IMG/VR virus record: IMGVR_UViG_3300048571_000231
Span: 1 to 24,308 of that record
Source of the DNA: a virus
Strand: one strand, 5' to 3'
DNA length: 24,308 bases
Shown: positions 13,610 through 22,683 of the stretch, in pieces
Numbering within the stretch: the first letter of the stretch is position 1
Layout of the letters: the number at the start of each line of letters is the position of its first letter
Notes under the pieces: model-generated
The model's input: the letters and a program-made list of their open reading frames with translations, nothing else
What the model was told of the DNA's origin: nothing
Databases searched by the model: none
Program-made: the position numbers and the translations under genes

Positions 13610-14004
13610 CAGGGGAACGCCTTAGGTGGTTTGAATTGGCAAGTCACCTAAAGAAACCTCTACAGTACGTGCAAAGGCACACCACCAGCACTGAGTTTGT
13701 TGAGTGGTGTGCCTTTCTTGATTTACTCTGGGAAAAAAATCATAAGTGGGAATATTATCTGGCTGCTATAATGATTAAGATCGAACAGGCGTTCGCATCC
13801 TCTGAATCTGGTGCCTCCGATCTTACCGTTGACGATAGATTGTTCAAATTCAAAATTGGCGCCGAAAAGACGGAAGATGATCTTTCCCAGGAAGAAATCG
13901 AGCAAGAAATGGCAATTCAACGAGCTACTTTTGAAGGCGTTATGGCTCGCAATAAAAAACGGCATGAAGTTTTATCTGCTAAACCGAAAAAGGCAGTAAC
14001 ATGA
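13603..14004 (+). CDS. Tail assembly chaperone, gpT-like extension reached by frameshift
   Basis: This is the minus-one part of the G/GT fusion. After slippage it reads RLTGERLRWFELASHLKKPL and onward to TGA 14002-14004, giving about 133 added residues and a fusion of about 276 aa. The segment is strongly helical, with EFVEWCAFLDLLWEKNHKW, a DLTVDDRLFKFKIG strand region, and an acidic to basic C-terminus. The sequence and place fit the lambda gpT-like part of the GT chaperone, which recruits the tape measure to the tube. The upstream end of this frame is TGA 13573-13575, so no ATG is available. TTG 13636 after AGGTGG could start a separate product. The fusion is the better explanation. Confidence 0.7.
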   Translation, partial: RLTGERLRWFELASHLKKPLQYVQRHTTSTEFVEWCAFLDLLWEKNHKWEYYLAAIMIKIEQAFASSESGASDLTVDDRLFKFKIGAEKTEDDLSQEEIEQEMAIQRATFEGVMARNKKRHEVLSAKPKKAVT

Positions 14005-16946
14005 TAAATTTCCACGCAGGATCATTGGTAGTTCGTATCGTGGCGGATGCCACTAGGTTTCATTCCGGTATAGCAGGTGCTAGTTCAGGTCTAGGTATTT
14101 TTTCCGCTGCCGTTGGTAAATCGGCAGCGGGGTTGCATTCTCAACTCATTCCATCGGTGAGTGCCGCGATCTACAATGTGGTATCTCTTACCAAATCCAT
14201 TTTTAGCGCTGGCATGGCATTGATGACTCCTTGGAGATGGAATGCCGGTTCCCTTTTACTCAATACCGCCATGGCGATCCCCAAAACAATGGATTTTGCC
14301 ATCGCTAGTGTTTATAGACTACAAATGGCAGTAATGAGTTTGGGGAAAACTCTTACTTTTGCCTTGACTGCCCCACTGGCTATATTTGGTGTGATGAGTG
14401 TTAAGGCATGGGCTGATTTCGACAAAGCTATGATAAACGCCACGGCAGCCGCTGGCGGAGTTGGCAGACGAATGCGTGAAGAACTAGAGAAAACCATCTT
14501 CGACATCGCCAGAGTGAGTATAACCTCACCAAAGGACATGGCACAAGCGTACTACTATTTAGTCAGTGCCGGTCTATCGATTCAACAGTCCATGGCATCC
14601 CTACCGGTGCTTGAACGATTTTCAGTAGCAGGCATCATGGACATGCGACGTGCCACTGATGTGATCGTGGATATTCAATCCGCTTTGAACATGGTAAGTG
14701 CCGATGCCACGGAACATGCGCTAAATATGACTAGGTTGACTGACGTTATCACCACCGCGTCGATCCAATCCAATGCCACAATCGAACAGTTGGCGGCATC
14801 GTTGACCAATAAGTCTGCCTCTGCCATGAGGCTATTCAACATTTCATTAGAAGAAGGTACCGCGGCATTGATGGTTTATGCCCAACAGGGTACCAAAGCT
14901 GAAATCGCAGGTGAACGATTGGCAATGGTATTACGGGATTTGCAGGCCGTGAATATCATCAATCGCTCGGAATGGCTTCACCAGGGAATTTCAGTGTATG
15001 ATTTAACGGGAAAAATGTTACCATTGGCGGAAATTATCGGTCAATTGGAAGATCGCATGCGAGGCATGAACGATGAAAGTAAACGTGCCTTGTTGATTGC
15101 CTTGCGATTCCCAAGTCGTTCCATTAGCGCGTTGTTGCCTTTGATTGGTAGAAGCGATCAACTGTCCCGTTTCACGGATGAGCTTACCAGAAACGCGGCA
15201 GGTGCCACTGAACGCGTAGCTAGGGAAATGCTTCAATCGTTTTCTGCCCAAACAAGTATTTTCTGGAATCATGTGGTTATGGCGGCAATCGAAGCTGGCA
15301 GACAATTGGCTCCCATTATCGCCAAAATCAATAATATGTTGAAAGGCATGGCGGAATATTGGTTGGCATTGAATCCAGCCATTCGTAATGGATTGATGGG
15401 TTTTCTATTCGTAGCGGCGTTAGTGGGACCGGTAATGTTGTTGCTGGGATTGATTCTAATGCTGGGAGCGGCATTGGTTACCTTCTTAATCAATCCATTG
15501 GCATGGTTAGCGGTGATTGGCATGGGATTGTTGGTAAGGAACACGGAATCCTTATCGAAATTGTGGGACAGCGCCACGACTAACTTCGGTACGTTTATTT
15601 CCGAAGCTGGTAAATACCTTTACAACTTCAAAGAGAATTTCGATATTCTTTCCGATTGGGTATACAACAATTGGCCTGCCATTTTACGGGACGTTGGGGT
15701 GATCGCTCTTGCGGGATTGTTGGTTGTCCTACACAAGATTTGGCTAGGATTTAGGGTCATTGGGGAAGGTATTGGTGCCAATTGGAAGGAAATCATAAAT
15801 GGGTTAGTAAACGGTACTATGATATTTTCCCGGAATTTGTTGGCGAATTTGATAACGCTAACTCCCGCTATTATGCGATTAACCACTGAATGGGGTGGTC
15901 AATTCGCATTGATTGTTGGCAATTTAGTGGCCCTTACCATGCATATGACCCAAAGAATGACTGCAAATATGGTGACCTTGATAGTATACATTGTGCAATT
16001 TCTCGGTGAAGCGATAACACGATTATCACCGTTGATTATAACGGTTTTCGCCAATATGGGGGTAAACCTAAGACGGTTTTTAATCAATAGTGCCAATGAT
16101 ATAACCAGGGCTTTCAATCCAGTCGCGGGACTGGCATTACCTGCTAATTTGCCATACGTCGATCTCTTGTCTGGCATAGATTTGGATAAAGTGGGCAGAC
16201 AAGTGAGACAAACGTGGGTCCGTATATGGGATGGTGGCAGGGGATTTCAAAATGTGATTGCCGATAATTTCCAATTTCCATTCGCGGTAAATTTAGCCAG
16301 GGGATGGAATAACTTTGTGGCGGAGGTTCAAGCGCAATGGCCGAATTTGGTGGGATTATTCGATGGATTCGATTTCAACTTTGGTGATCCAGCCAATTGG
16401 TTGGCGGCATGGAATCGTGCCGTTCACGATTTCACGCATTCAGGTACTTTCCGAGAATTCGTGAATATGTTAGGTGGCTTGGGAACCCTAATGCCTAATT
16501 TGAACAATAGAATACCTACTAGAGTCGAAGAATTGGGAAGTCACACAGGTATGTTAGGCATGCTGTCCAATCCAATGGGTGGATTGGCAGGTATGGGGAA
16601 TGCTTCAGCATTTGGTAACTTTGGGATTGGTAGAAATGCCATTGGGGCTATTAGTGGTCTGGGTGTTGGTTCCCAGGGAACCGGCATGGCTGGACTGAAT
16701 GCCGCTACATTGGCGTTGGTAAACGGAATGAGTCAGGTGGGATCTAGAGGTGGTGCCCGAGCATTCCCTGAAGTCAGCAATATGTCGGGAAGCCAATTCG
16801 AACAAGTAAGCACCAGACGATTCGAATTGGATGGTCCATACGGGTTGGCGAACACTCCAAAGGGTGGAATGCACGTACGGGATCCCGAAGCCCACCGACT
16901 TCTCGACAATATTAGACAAGAAATCAATCCAGGTTTGGGGAATTAA
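14001..16946 (+). CDS. Tape measure protein
   Basis: This is the longest gene, 981 aa from ATG 14001 in an ATGA overlap. The N-terminal third resembles the TP901-type tape measure region: DFDKAMINATAAAGG, KDMAQAYYYLVSAGLS and ATVEQL-like helices with LANKSAS-type repeats. A hydrophobic block at about 464-512 (LFVAALVGPVMLLLGLILML) is the usual membrane-active segment that helps DNA cross the host membrane. The rest alternates helical and low-complexity Asn/Gly/Met-rich stretches. At 0.15 nm per residue the tail would be about 147 nm, a general rule of thumb. It follows the chaperone genes in the standard order. No muralytic domain is visible, so cell wall passage may depend on other proteins. 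Confidence 0.85.
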   Translation: MINFHAGSLVVRIVADATRFHSGIAGASSGLGIFSAAVGKSAAGLHSQLIPSVSAAIYNVVSLTKSIFSAGMALMTPWRWNAGSLLLNTAMAIPKTMDFAIASVYRLQMAVMSLGKTLTFALTAPLAIFGVMSVKAWADFDKAMINATAAAGGVGRRMREELEKTIFDIARVSITSPKDMAQAYYYLVSAGLSIQQSMASLPVLERFSVAGIMDMRRATDVIVDIQSALNMVSADATEHALNMTRLTDVITTASIQSNATIEQLAASLTNKSASAMRLFNISLEEGTAALMVYAQQGTKAEIAGERLAMVLRDLQAVNIINRSEWLHQGISVYDLTGKMLPLAEIIGQLEDRMRGMNDESKRALLIALRFPSRSISALLPLIGRSDQLSRFTDELTRNAAGATERVAREMLQSFSAQTSIFWNHVVMAAIEAGRQLAPIIAKINNMLKGMAEYWLALNPAIRNGLMGFLFVAALVGPVMLLLGLILMLGAALVTFLINPLAWLAVIGMGLLVRNTESLSKLWDSATTNFGTFISEAGKYLYNFKENFDILSDWVYNNWPAILRDVGVIALAGLLVVLHKIWLGFRVIGEGIGANWKEIINGLVNGTMIFSRNLLANLITLTPAIMRLTTEWGGQFALIVGNLVALTMHMTQRMTANMVTLIVYIVQFLGEAITRLSPLIITVFANMGVNLRRFLINSANDITRAFNPVAGLALPANLPYVDLLSGIDLDKVGRQVRQTWVRIWDGGRGFQNVIADNFQFPFAVNLARGWNNFVAEVQAQWPNLVGLFDGFDFNFGDPANWLAAWNRAVHDFTHSGTFREFVNMLGGLGTLMPNLNNRIPTRVEELGSHTGMLGMLSNPMGGLAGMGNASAFGNFGIGRNAIGAISGLGVGSQGTGMAGLNAATLALVNGMSQVGSRGGARAFPEVSNMSGSQFEQVSTRRFELDGPYGLANTPKGGMHVRDPEAHRLLDNIRQEINPGLGN

Positions 16947-16948
16947 CA

Positions 16949-17824
16949 ATGGCACGCGCTAGAGTTGACAATATCACCATGTTGAGTGCCGAGGAATACC
17001 TTGGCGCATTCACCAAGGTAGTCCGTAGAGCTAGGGTAGTTGGTTGCGTCACTAAAGGATATAATATCCTGAATGAGGCGTTGAACGCGACAGATATGCC
17101 CCAATACGGCCACGGACTGGTAGGCGTGAACGGTGCCGATAGTTCCATGGCACATTTGAGATGTGCCGGAAGATCACCAAAAATTATCGCCAATAATGCC
17201 GTGGAAGTAGATCTTACCTACGAAAGTCTTTTGGCGGATGCCAATCAGAATTTGGATAATACTGTATTACCAGATGGGCAAAAGAATATATTTGCCATCA
17301 TATATGGTACCCATAAAACTTCATTGGTACAAAAGAAAACCAATTTCTACCGTGAGAATGGTGTGGGACCTAGGATTCAATTGTTCGTGTCCCACACATT
17401 TCCAAGAGGTAATGGGGAAGAGCAAGCGGGGGTTCTCAAGAACCAAGGTGGGGAAATAGATATTCACGAACCCCAAAGCAATTACAAATTCGCAGGGGTA
17501 GTGAATACACCATACCCATGGCTACTTGAAGATGCCTTGATTGGATCGGTGAATTCCACCGCATGGATGAATAGGGTGCCATTTACCTGGATGTGTACTG
17601 AGGTATCTTACCGGATGCTTCGATTGTACCGATACCGATTCGAATTCGAATTTCAAAGCAATGAAGATTTGTGGCAACCCGAAATAGTGTTCATCGACGA
17701 AAGAACAGGTAGGGTACCTGAGCGGTTGGTAGATGGGGTAGGTAAAAAGAAAATCCCATATTATCGTCCACGTAATTTCAATTTGGCGTTTGGGTCCATG
17801 TTCGAAGGATGGGCTGGAATATAA
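16949..17824 (+). CDS. Putative distal tail protein
   Basis: This 291-aa protein starts at ATG 16949, two bases after the tape measure stop, with GGGGAA upstream. It lies where the distal tail protein usually follows the tape measure. The sequence has MARARVDNIT, many aromatic and basic residues, NFYRENGVGPRIQLFVSHTF, YKFAGVVNTPYPWLLEDAL and a repeated RYRFEFEFQSNEDLW strand region. It contains few Cys and no signal peptide. I cannot match it to the Dit or gp17-like families by sequence alone, so the name rests on gene order and length. Confidence 0.5.
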   Translation: MARARVDNITMLSAEEYLGAFTKVVRRARVVGCVTKGYNILNEALNATDMPQYGHGLVGVNGADSSMAHLRCAGRSPKIIANNAVEVDLTYESLLADANQNLDNTVLPDGQKNIFAIIYGTHKTSLVQKKTNFYRENGVGPRIQLFVSHTFPRGNGEEQAGVLKNQGGEIDIHEPQSNYKFAGVVNTPYPWLLEDALIGSVNSTAWMNRVPFTWMCTEVSYRMLRLYRYRFEFEFQSNEDLWQPEIVFIDERTGRVPERLVDGVGKKKIPYYRPRNFNLAFGSMFEGWAGI

Positions 17825-17838
17825 ACAAAAGGTGGATG

Positions 17839-19911
17839 ATGCCTGGATTATTCAGTAAACCAAGTGAGTTTGTGCCGGGGAATAGAAGTCCACTAAGCGC
17901 TGGTGCCTTGAATAAGATTTTGTCGGCCACAAGTAGGCAGGTAATTGGTGGTACCCCAGTTTCCATGTTTGGCGATAGGGTTGTGCTAAATCGCAATCAA
18001 GAAGTAGTGGCACGTAGAAAACAAGCGGCACCTTTCCGAGTCGTATCTGAGGATTTCGATTGGCTGTTGTGTGTGCCATGGATTCCAATTGGTACTTTGT
18101 ATGCCCACGATTCTACTTTGAATTCCGATTCCGCCACATTCGATACTTCACAATACGTCTACGTGGCGAAGCCACGATTGCTCCAGCGGGCTCCATTCGA
18201 CGGAAAGGTCGTAACGTTTCTGGAAGGGTATACCGAGACGTATGTCTACGATGAAGAGGTGTTTTCATACCGTAAAACGTATGGTAGTCCCTATGGCGAA
18301 TACGTGGATGAGTATCTATCCCCTGATTACTTTACGGGGGATTTAATTTGGGCAATCCGTGGTGTCACGGGATTGATGGAGCCTACCAATCCTTTGTTGG
18401 TTTTTCCGGGAGTAATTCTGTCCCCCGTGGAATTGGGAATTTCCTTTGATATTGAATTGTTGTATACAATTGGCATTGGAGCATTTCTTAAAATTGAGTG
18501 GGAATCCATCCCAGATGTTTTGGGGAATGTCACTAAATACACAATGCAGGTAGAAGTGGTTTCCGTGGATCTTGTCACGGGAGTAGTTGTTGTCAGTGTT
18601 GTTAATCCCACGCAAAATTTGCCAGTAGTGAGCACTCTAGTTGGGCTGTCATTGGAAGTTCCCATAGTGTGGGAAGACATAAATGAAGGGGCACGTAAAT
18701 GGCTCACCGGTGGTGCGCCAATATACAGTTTTTTCAAATTGGTGAGTTTATCTCCCTACTTCGATAAATACTATTTGGCTATTTATCAAATAAGCCAGGC
18801 TACCGAAACAGGAGATATAGTATGGCAAGATGTTGCTTCGGATGTTTACAAGTATGCCTTTGTCGAATTGATAAATTTGACGACACCTAATTCCGATTTG
18901 GATACCGTGTATGTGGGATTTCCCACAAAAGGCGATATTAGAAAACTGACTCATCCTGTCCATGGGGATCTTTGGCTGTATGACGTTTTGTATTACAGCA
19001 ATCTTTGTAAAATACCGGTAGTGATTCAGATTGAAGGTGGGGATAACGCCAGTGGACATGATTGGACGGCATTGCAGCAGGTAGTTGGCACTCCCAATAC
19101 ATGGCAACCTGACGCAGCTGGATACACCAATGTTTCCACAGGTGTTAAGATGTACGAATTGAATGAAAACGATGTAGGGGCGGGACCTGTTCGTTATCTG
19201 GGACACTACGACATTTGTAGGCAGGTAGCTTTTTTTTTATTCAGTCTTAGTGAACTCACTGGTAGAGTCATCGTCATGTTTCTAGAATCTTCGCCTAGTA
19301 TTGGGGATTTGTATTCGGCAAAAATCTACACCGAAAATGTATCCTCGGGAACGGGCCTTGTGGAATGGGTAGCTGGTTCCGAGGTTTACGCATTCCCGAT
19401 CAACGCGAATCTTATTCCGACGTTGGAAACAAAATATTTCGCACGGCGTTCGGATGGGGAAGAGATCGTAAATAGCCGACTTGTTTACACGGTAGACCGT
19501 TGCTGTGATGCGCCAATCGATCAGAGTTCGAGCGGTGGGACGGATAACTGTTTGTGCTTATTCCCGGAAATAATGACGGCGACTTTGGATGATGGCAGTC
19601 TCACTCCTCAAGAATACACAATTACAATGTCAGGGGGAGGGAACTCCACGCAGCAAGAATGGGAGGGTGGGGGTACTTATAATTGGGGGACAGGGCATTC
19701 TTGCACAATCGCAATATACTTGGTGTGTGTTGCTAACCCACCTGCCGGAACCCGGTCCATTCTTGCGTCAGTAACTTTTTCCGCGTGCGATGAGACCCCG
19801 CCCATCACTGATGCTGTCAGTTTCGTACGGGAATGCGACGATCCCAATGGCTTGTACTTCAATAATTCGTCATGGGAAACGGGCGGTGGATTCGAATTGA
19901 GTATAGGATAA
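17839..19911 (+). CDS. Large tail tip/receptor-binding region protein
   Basis: Two adjacent ATGs exist at 17836 and 17839. I use the second, with AAAGGTGG at 17828-17835 as ribosome-binding site. The protein is 690 aa. The N-terminus reads FVPGNRSPLSAGALNKIL, a pattern I associate with phage tail proteins that begin with a P-x-N-R attachment segment. The middle is beta-rich with many Tyr, Val and Asp. The C-terminal 210 residues are different: they contain paired Cys (DRCC), NCLCL, HSC and ECDD, and many Gly, Thr and Ser residues. Residues 485-556 are homologous to the next protein. The gene is A/T-rich at first and becomes more GC-rich near the end. It probably contributes to the tail tip or side fibres; no enzyme motif is seen. 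Confidence 0.55.
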   Translation: MPGLFSKPSEFVPGNRSPLSAGALNKILSATSRQVIGGTPVSMFGDRVVLNRNQEVVARRKQAAPFRVVSEDFDWLLCVPWIPIGTLYAHDSTLNSDSATFDTSQYVYVAKPRLLQRAPFDGKVVTFLEGYTETYVYDEEVFSYRKTYGSPYGEYVDEYLSPDYFTGDLIWAIRGVTGLMEPTNPLLVFPGVILSPVELGISFDIELLYTIGIGAFLKIEWESIPDVLGNVTKYTMQVEVVSVDLVTGVVVVSVVNPTQNLPVVSTLVGLSLEVPIVWEDINEGARKWLTGGAPIYSFFKLVSLSPYFDKYYLAIYQISQATETGDIVWQDVASDVYKYAFVELINLTTPNSDLDTVYVGFPTKGDIRKLTHPVHGDLWLYDVLYYSNLCKIPVVIQIEGGDNASGHDWTALQQVVGTPNTWQPDAAGYTNVSTGVKMYELNENDVGAGPVRYLGHYDICRQVAFFLFSLSELTGRVIVMFLESSPSIGDLYSAKIYTENVSSGTGLVEWVAGSEVYAFPINANLIPTLETKYFARRSDGEEIVNSRLVYTVDRCCDAPIDQSSSGGTDNCLCLFPEIMTATLDDGSLTPQEYTITMSGGGNSTQQEWEGGGTYNWGTGHSCTIAIYLVCVANPPAGTRSILASVTFSACDETPPITDAVSFVRECDDPNGLYFNNSSWETGGGFELSIG

Positions 19912-19914
19912 CAA

Positions 19915-20694
19915 ATGGCATCTTCACTACTTGCAAACCTGATGTTTACGTCACGAACTCCCGCGATAGGATCGCTACACCCGGCAACGCGATACTCGCA
20001 TGCCGTGGACGCGGCCGGTCTTGTGCAATGGATTCCGCAAGCAGATGTGCTGGCGTTCGACATCAACAACGGCAATCCGCCACTGGAGACGATGTTCAAG
20101 GCTCGCAAAGCCCGCGTCATTGGCGGGGCGTCTGTGTTGGGCAAGCCGGTATACAAGGTCGATTCGTGTTGCCTGCTAATTGATGATGACGAGTATTATT
20201 TGTGGGACTGTGAAAGTTTCACGACATCCCCGCAAAGCGCGACTCTGCATTACTACAATCATTACTACGAGGGTTATGACGTAATTGTCAGGACTATGGG
20301 CATCGCAATGATTCCCACTACACCTGGACAAACGATGGGGGAGGGGTCATGGGTAATCCGGTATGAGAATGGCCCATGGTCGTATTCATCCCGAATATTT
20401 TATACTGCCCGCGCTACATGCATTACAATTGGGAATGAAGGGTCGGGGTTATTCTGGGAACTTTGGTTTTCAGCCGACCAGTTCATCGATAACGAGGGAA
20501 TTGAAGGGCCAAAAACCCCACAGACTGGCACCACCGTATACCAGAGTTTTGTGCCATTCACCGAAGATCAAACAATCAAGGGTGGGTGCTGCGCACCGAA
20601 CGGATGCGTAAGCAACCCGTGCCAAGGAGGCAGAAGGCAATGGTTTGCTACGAACGCTAGTTATCACAACATTCCATTTTGGCTTCAAGCATAG
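19915..20694 (+). CDS. Cys-containing virion protein, paralogue of the preceding gene's C-terminal module
   Basis: This 259-aa protein begins at ATG 19915, three bases after the previous stop; the ribosome-binding site is weak (AGGATAAC), which suggests coupling. Residues 15-86 align with residues 485-556 of the 690-aa protein: both share PxIGxLxxA, a GLVxW turn, AFxIN, PxLET, an AR pair and VYxVDxCC. The following part diverges. It is aromatic-rich (YYLWDCESF, HYYNHYYEGYD), and near the C-terminus GGCCAPNGCVSNPC occurs, which could form disulfides. Base composition is higher in GC than upstream. It likely belongs to the tail surface, perhaps assembling with its larger relative. The function is unknown. 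Confidence 0.55.
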   Translation: MASSLLANLMFTSRTPAIGSLHPATRYSHAVDAAGLVQWIPQADVLAFDINNGNPPLETMFKARKARVIGGASVLGKPVYKVDSCCLLIDDDEYYLWDCESFTTSPQSATLHYYNHYYEGYDVIVRTMGIAMIPTTPGQTMGEGSWVIRYENGPWSYSSRIFYTARATCITIGNEGSGLFWELWFSADQFIDNEGIEGPKTPQTGTTVYQSFVPFTEDQTIKGGCCAPNGCVSNPCQGGRRQWFATNASYHNIPFWLQA

Positions 20695-20703
20695 GAGGAT
20701 AAG

Positions 20704-22410
20704 TTGGCAATTCCATGCCGAGGCTGCCTCGGAGAAGGCCCGGACGCCCAATATGGCGTTGCCGCCTCTGCGTCTAGCCTTGTTTCCGAGTGGCTCTTGT
20801 CCGGCATCAAAGACCCGATGCCGACGCCGGTTCACGATCCGAAAGATTGGACCTGGCACACGCGGTTCGCGACGACTGCCGAACACGTCGCGGCACTAGA
20901 AGCCCTGGGACAAATGGACCTTCCCCCTCACGAGGCCAAAGGCGAGGGCATGGTCTACGTAGGTGGTGATATTCCAGGGGAACCATACAAACAGTATGGC
21001 TTGGGTGTAGCTGCCGGAATCCACATGGCTCGATGGTCTGGGTATCACGGACCCATCGAGTGGTGGTTCGATTCGAAAAAGGAAACCGCTCGCCAGTACG
21101 ACATGCGGGACCTGGGAGACGTTCGAATTAGGGATATTCAGGATTTGAATCCATTGCCAAGAATGCGTGTAGGGTGGCCGAATAAACTCACGGCAATCGT
21201 CCATAGTGCATTTCGCCGCGTGTTGTTTTTGGACGCGGATGCCCACCTTGTGGCATCACCGGATACCCTGTTCTCTTTGCTGGACGAGGTAAGTTTTGTT
21301 CATTGGACGAAAAACGATATGCGGGCAGTAGTCGCCAGAGCTTGGCCTCATGGTGGTTTCGGTGGGAGTTTTGGTATCACGGGAGGTCAACTACTGATCG
21401 ACACGATAGCGGCTCGCAGATTGGTGGTAATAGCTCATTGGGTGAATCAACATGCTGATTATTACTATCCTTCCAAAACGCACAAGCAGGCTCAATATTA
21501 CCTGTTCGGCGACGAAGATACGTGGCCTTTGAGTTTTGCCGTCTGCAAACACTACGGGTATGTTTTCAAGACCCGAGACCTAGGCAAAACAGTCTACAGT
21601 AAGAACGGGTGCGAGTTTTCCCATGAGGGAAAAACACGAATTGCCCATTGGTCCAACAACAAAATGAATTCGAGCGGATGGCACCCGTTGCCGGAAAGCC
21701 GGTTCAAGTGTTCGGAACAAGCCGTGGCGATGAGGAACGAAGCATTGCGAGGCAGGGACCGAAAGGTCGTGGGCGCTCCCGCGCAGTGGCGATACCAAGA
21801 AGGGACTACCGATCTGAAGAGGTTCGGCATCATTGCCACGCGGAACGAATACCGATTGCCGGACACGTTCGAGCCAGAAGACGTGATTCTTGACGTAGGT
21901 GGAAATCACGGTACCTTCACACATGCCTGCCATCAGCGAGGTGCTGGGAGAATCGTAAGCGTGGAACCGCATCCAGACAACTTGGTAATCCTGCGGCATA
22001 ATTGCCCCTATTCGGAAATACATGAGGTAGCCCTATGGTCGGAAGAAAACAGGGACAAACTCACGCTCATCGATCACAGTACCACCAACACAGGCGACGC
22101 CAGATTAGGTGTAGGAGGCATGGCGGTCACGGTCGAAGGATTCGACACATTCGTTCACCGTGTTCGTGGTGACCAGCCTATTCGCTTTCTCAAGCTAGAT
22201 TGCGAGGGAGCCGAGATCCCAATTTTGATGACTTCGCAACGCCTCAGACAAGTCCAAGAGATTGCCTGCGAGGTACATACCGAAGCTTCACAGTGGGACA
22301 TGATTATCAAGGCAATACGCGGCAGACTTTCCGATGAGGGATTCAGTATAATCACTGAAGTGGAACAATTCAAAGGGCAGGGACTGATTTTCGCAAAAAG
22401 AGGTAATTAA
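20704..22410 (+). CDS. Glycosyltransferase-FkbM methyltransferase fusion
   Basis: This 568-aa protein starts at TTG 20704, five bases after a perfect AGGAGG. Residues about 80-340 form a GT-A type glycosyltransferase: MVYVGGDIP entry, PNKLTAIVHSAFRRVLFLDA leading to the D177-A-D179 metal-binding motif, GGFGGSFGITGGQLLIDT as acceptor loop, and GDEDTW at 269-274. Mannosyl- or galactosyltransferase families have this layout. Residues about 385-568 are an FkbM-type SAM methyltransferase: VILDVGGNHGTF (motif I), VSVEPHPDN (motif II), and FLKLDCEGAEIPIL (motif post-III). The two enzymes would transfer a sugar and then methylate it. The short N-terminus has CRGC. It sits among tail genes in a GC-rich island. 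Likely targets are tail proteins or host surface glycans; which one cannot be told. A single polypeptide is supported by the continuous frame. Confidence 0.85.
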   Translation: MAIPCRGCLGEGPDAQYGVAASASSLVSEWLLSGIKDPMPTPVHDPKDWTWHTRFATTAEHVAALEALGQMDLPPHEAKGEGMVYVGGDIPGEPYKQYGLGVAAGIHMARWSGYHGPIEWWFDSKKETARQYDMRDLGDVRIRDIQDLNPLPRMRVGWPNKLTAIVHSAFRRVLFLDADAHLVASPDTLFSLLDEVSFVHWTKNDMRAVVARAWPHGGFGGSFGITGGQLLIDTIAARRLVVIAHWVNQHADYYYPSKTHKQAQYYLFGDEDTWPLSFAVCKHYGYVFKTRDLGKTVYSKNGCEFSHEGKTRIAHWSNNKMNSSGWHPLPESRFKCSEQAVAMRNEALRGRDRKVVGAPAQWRYQEGTTDLKRFGIIATRNEYRLPDTFEPEDVILDVGGNHGTFTHACHQRGAGRIVSVEPHPDNLVILRHNCPYSEIHEVALWSEENRDKLTLIDHSTTNTGDARLGVGGMAVTVEGFDTFVHRVRGDQPIRFLKLDCEGAEIPILMTSQRLRQVQEIACEVHTEASQWDMIIKAIRGRLSDEGFSIITEVEQFKGQGLIFAKRGN

Positions 22411-22671
22411 ATGACTAAAACCAAAGAAGTCGATTTAGCAAACGAAGAAGATTGGAAGTTGGCAGATTTCTGGCAGATTCCAATGCAAACCGCGCAAGAA
22501 CTTTTCATGGGAGTGAAACAAGTAGATTCGGATTTGGTTGTGTTGAAATCCACCGATTTCCAAATTGCCATGGTGTGTGTCAATCTATGTATCGATACGG
22601 CAAGAAAAACAAGAGAACAATGGAAACCAGGTGTCAAAAACGAACGTACCGAGATAACTGTACATTGGTAA
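22411..22671 (+). CDS. Small acidic hypothetical protein
   Basis: This 86-aa protein starts at ATG 22411 directly after TAA 22408-22410, with AGAGG in the end of the fusion gene upstream. The sequence has an acidic Lys/Glu-rich start (MTKTKEVDLANEEDWKLADF), a middle amphipathic part with VDSDLVVLKSTDFQIAM, two Cys near VCVNLC, and a basic end. No signal peptide or membrane segment is seen. No family is recognised. It is tightly coupled to the fusion gene, yet its base composition resembles the A/T-rich phage genes, so it may mark the right border of the GC-rich island. Confidence 0.5.
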   Translation: MTKTKEVDLANEEDWKLADFWQIPMQTAQELFMGVKQVDSDLVVLKSTDFQIAMVCVNLCIDTARKTREQWKPGVKNERTEITVHW

Positions 22672-22683
22672 TAGGTTAATCGG

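Noticed and set aside
18343-18737. Minus-strand ORFs opposite the 690-aa tail gene
   Set aside because: They have no start signals, overlap the real gene and show unnatural composition.
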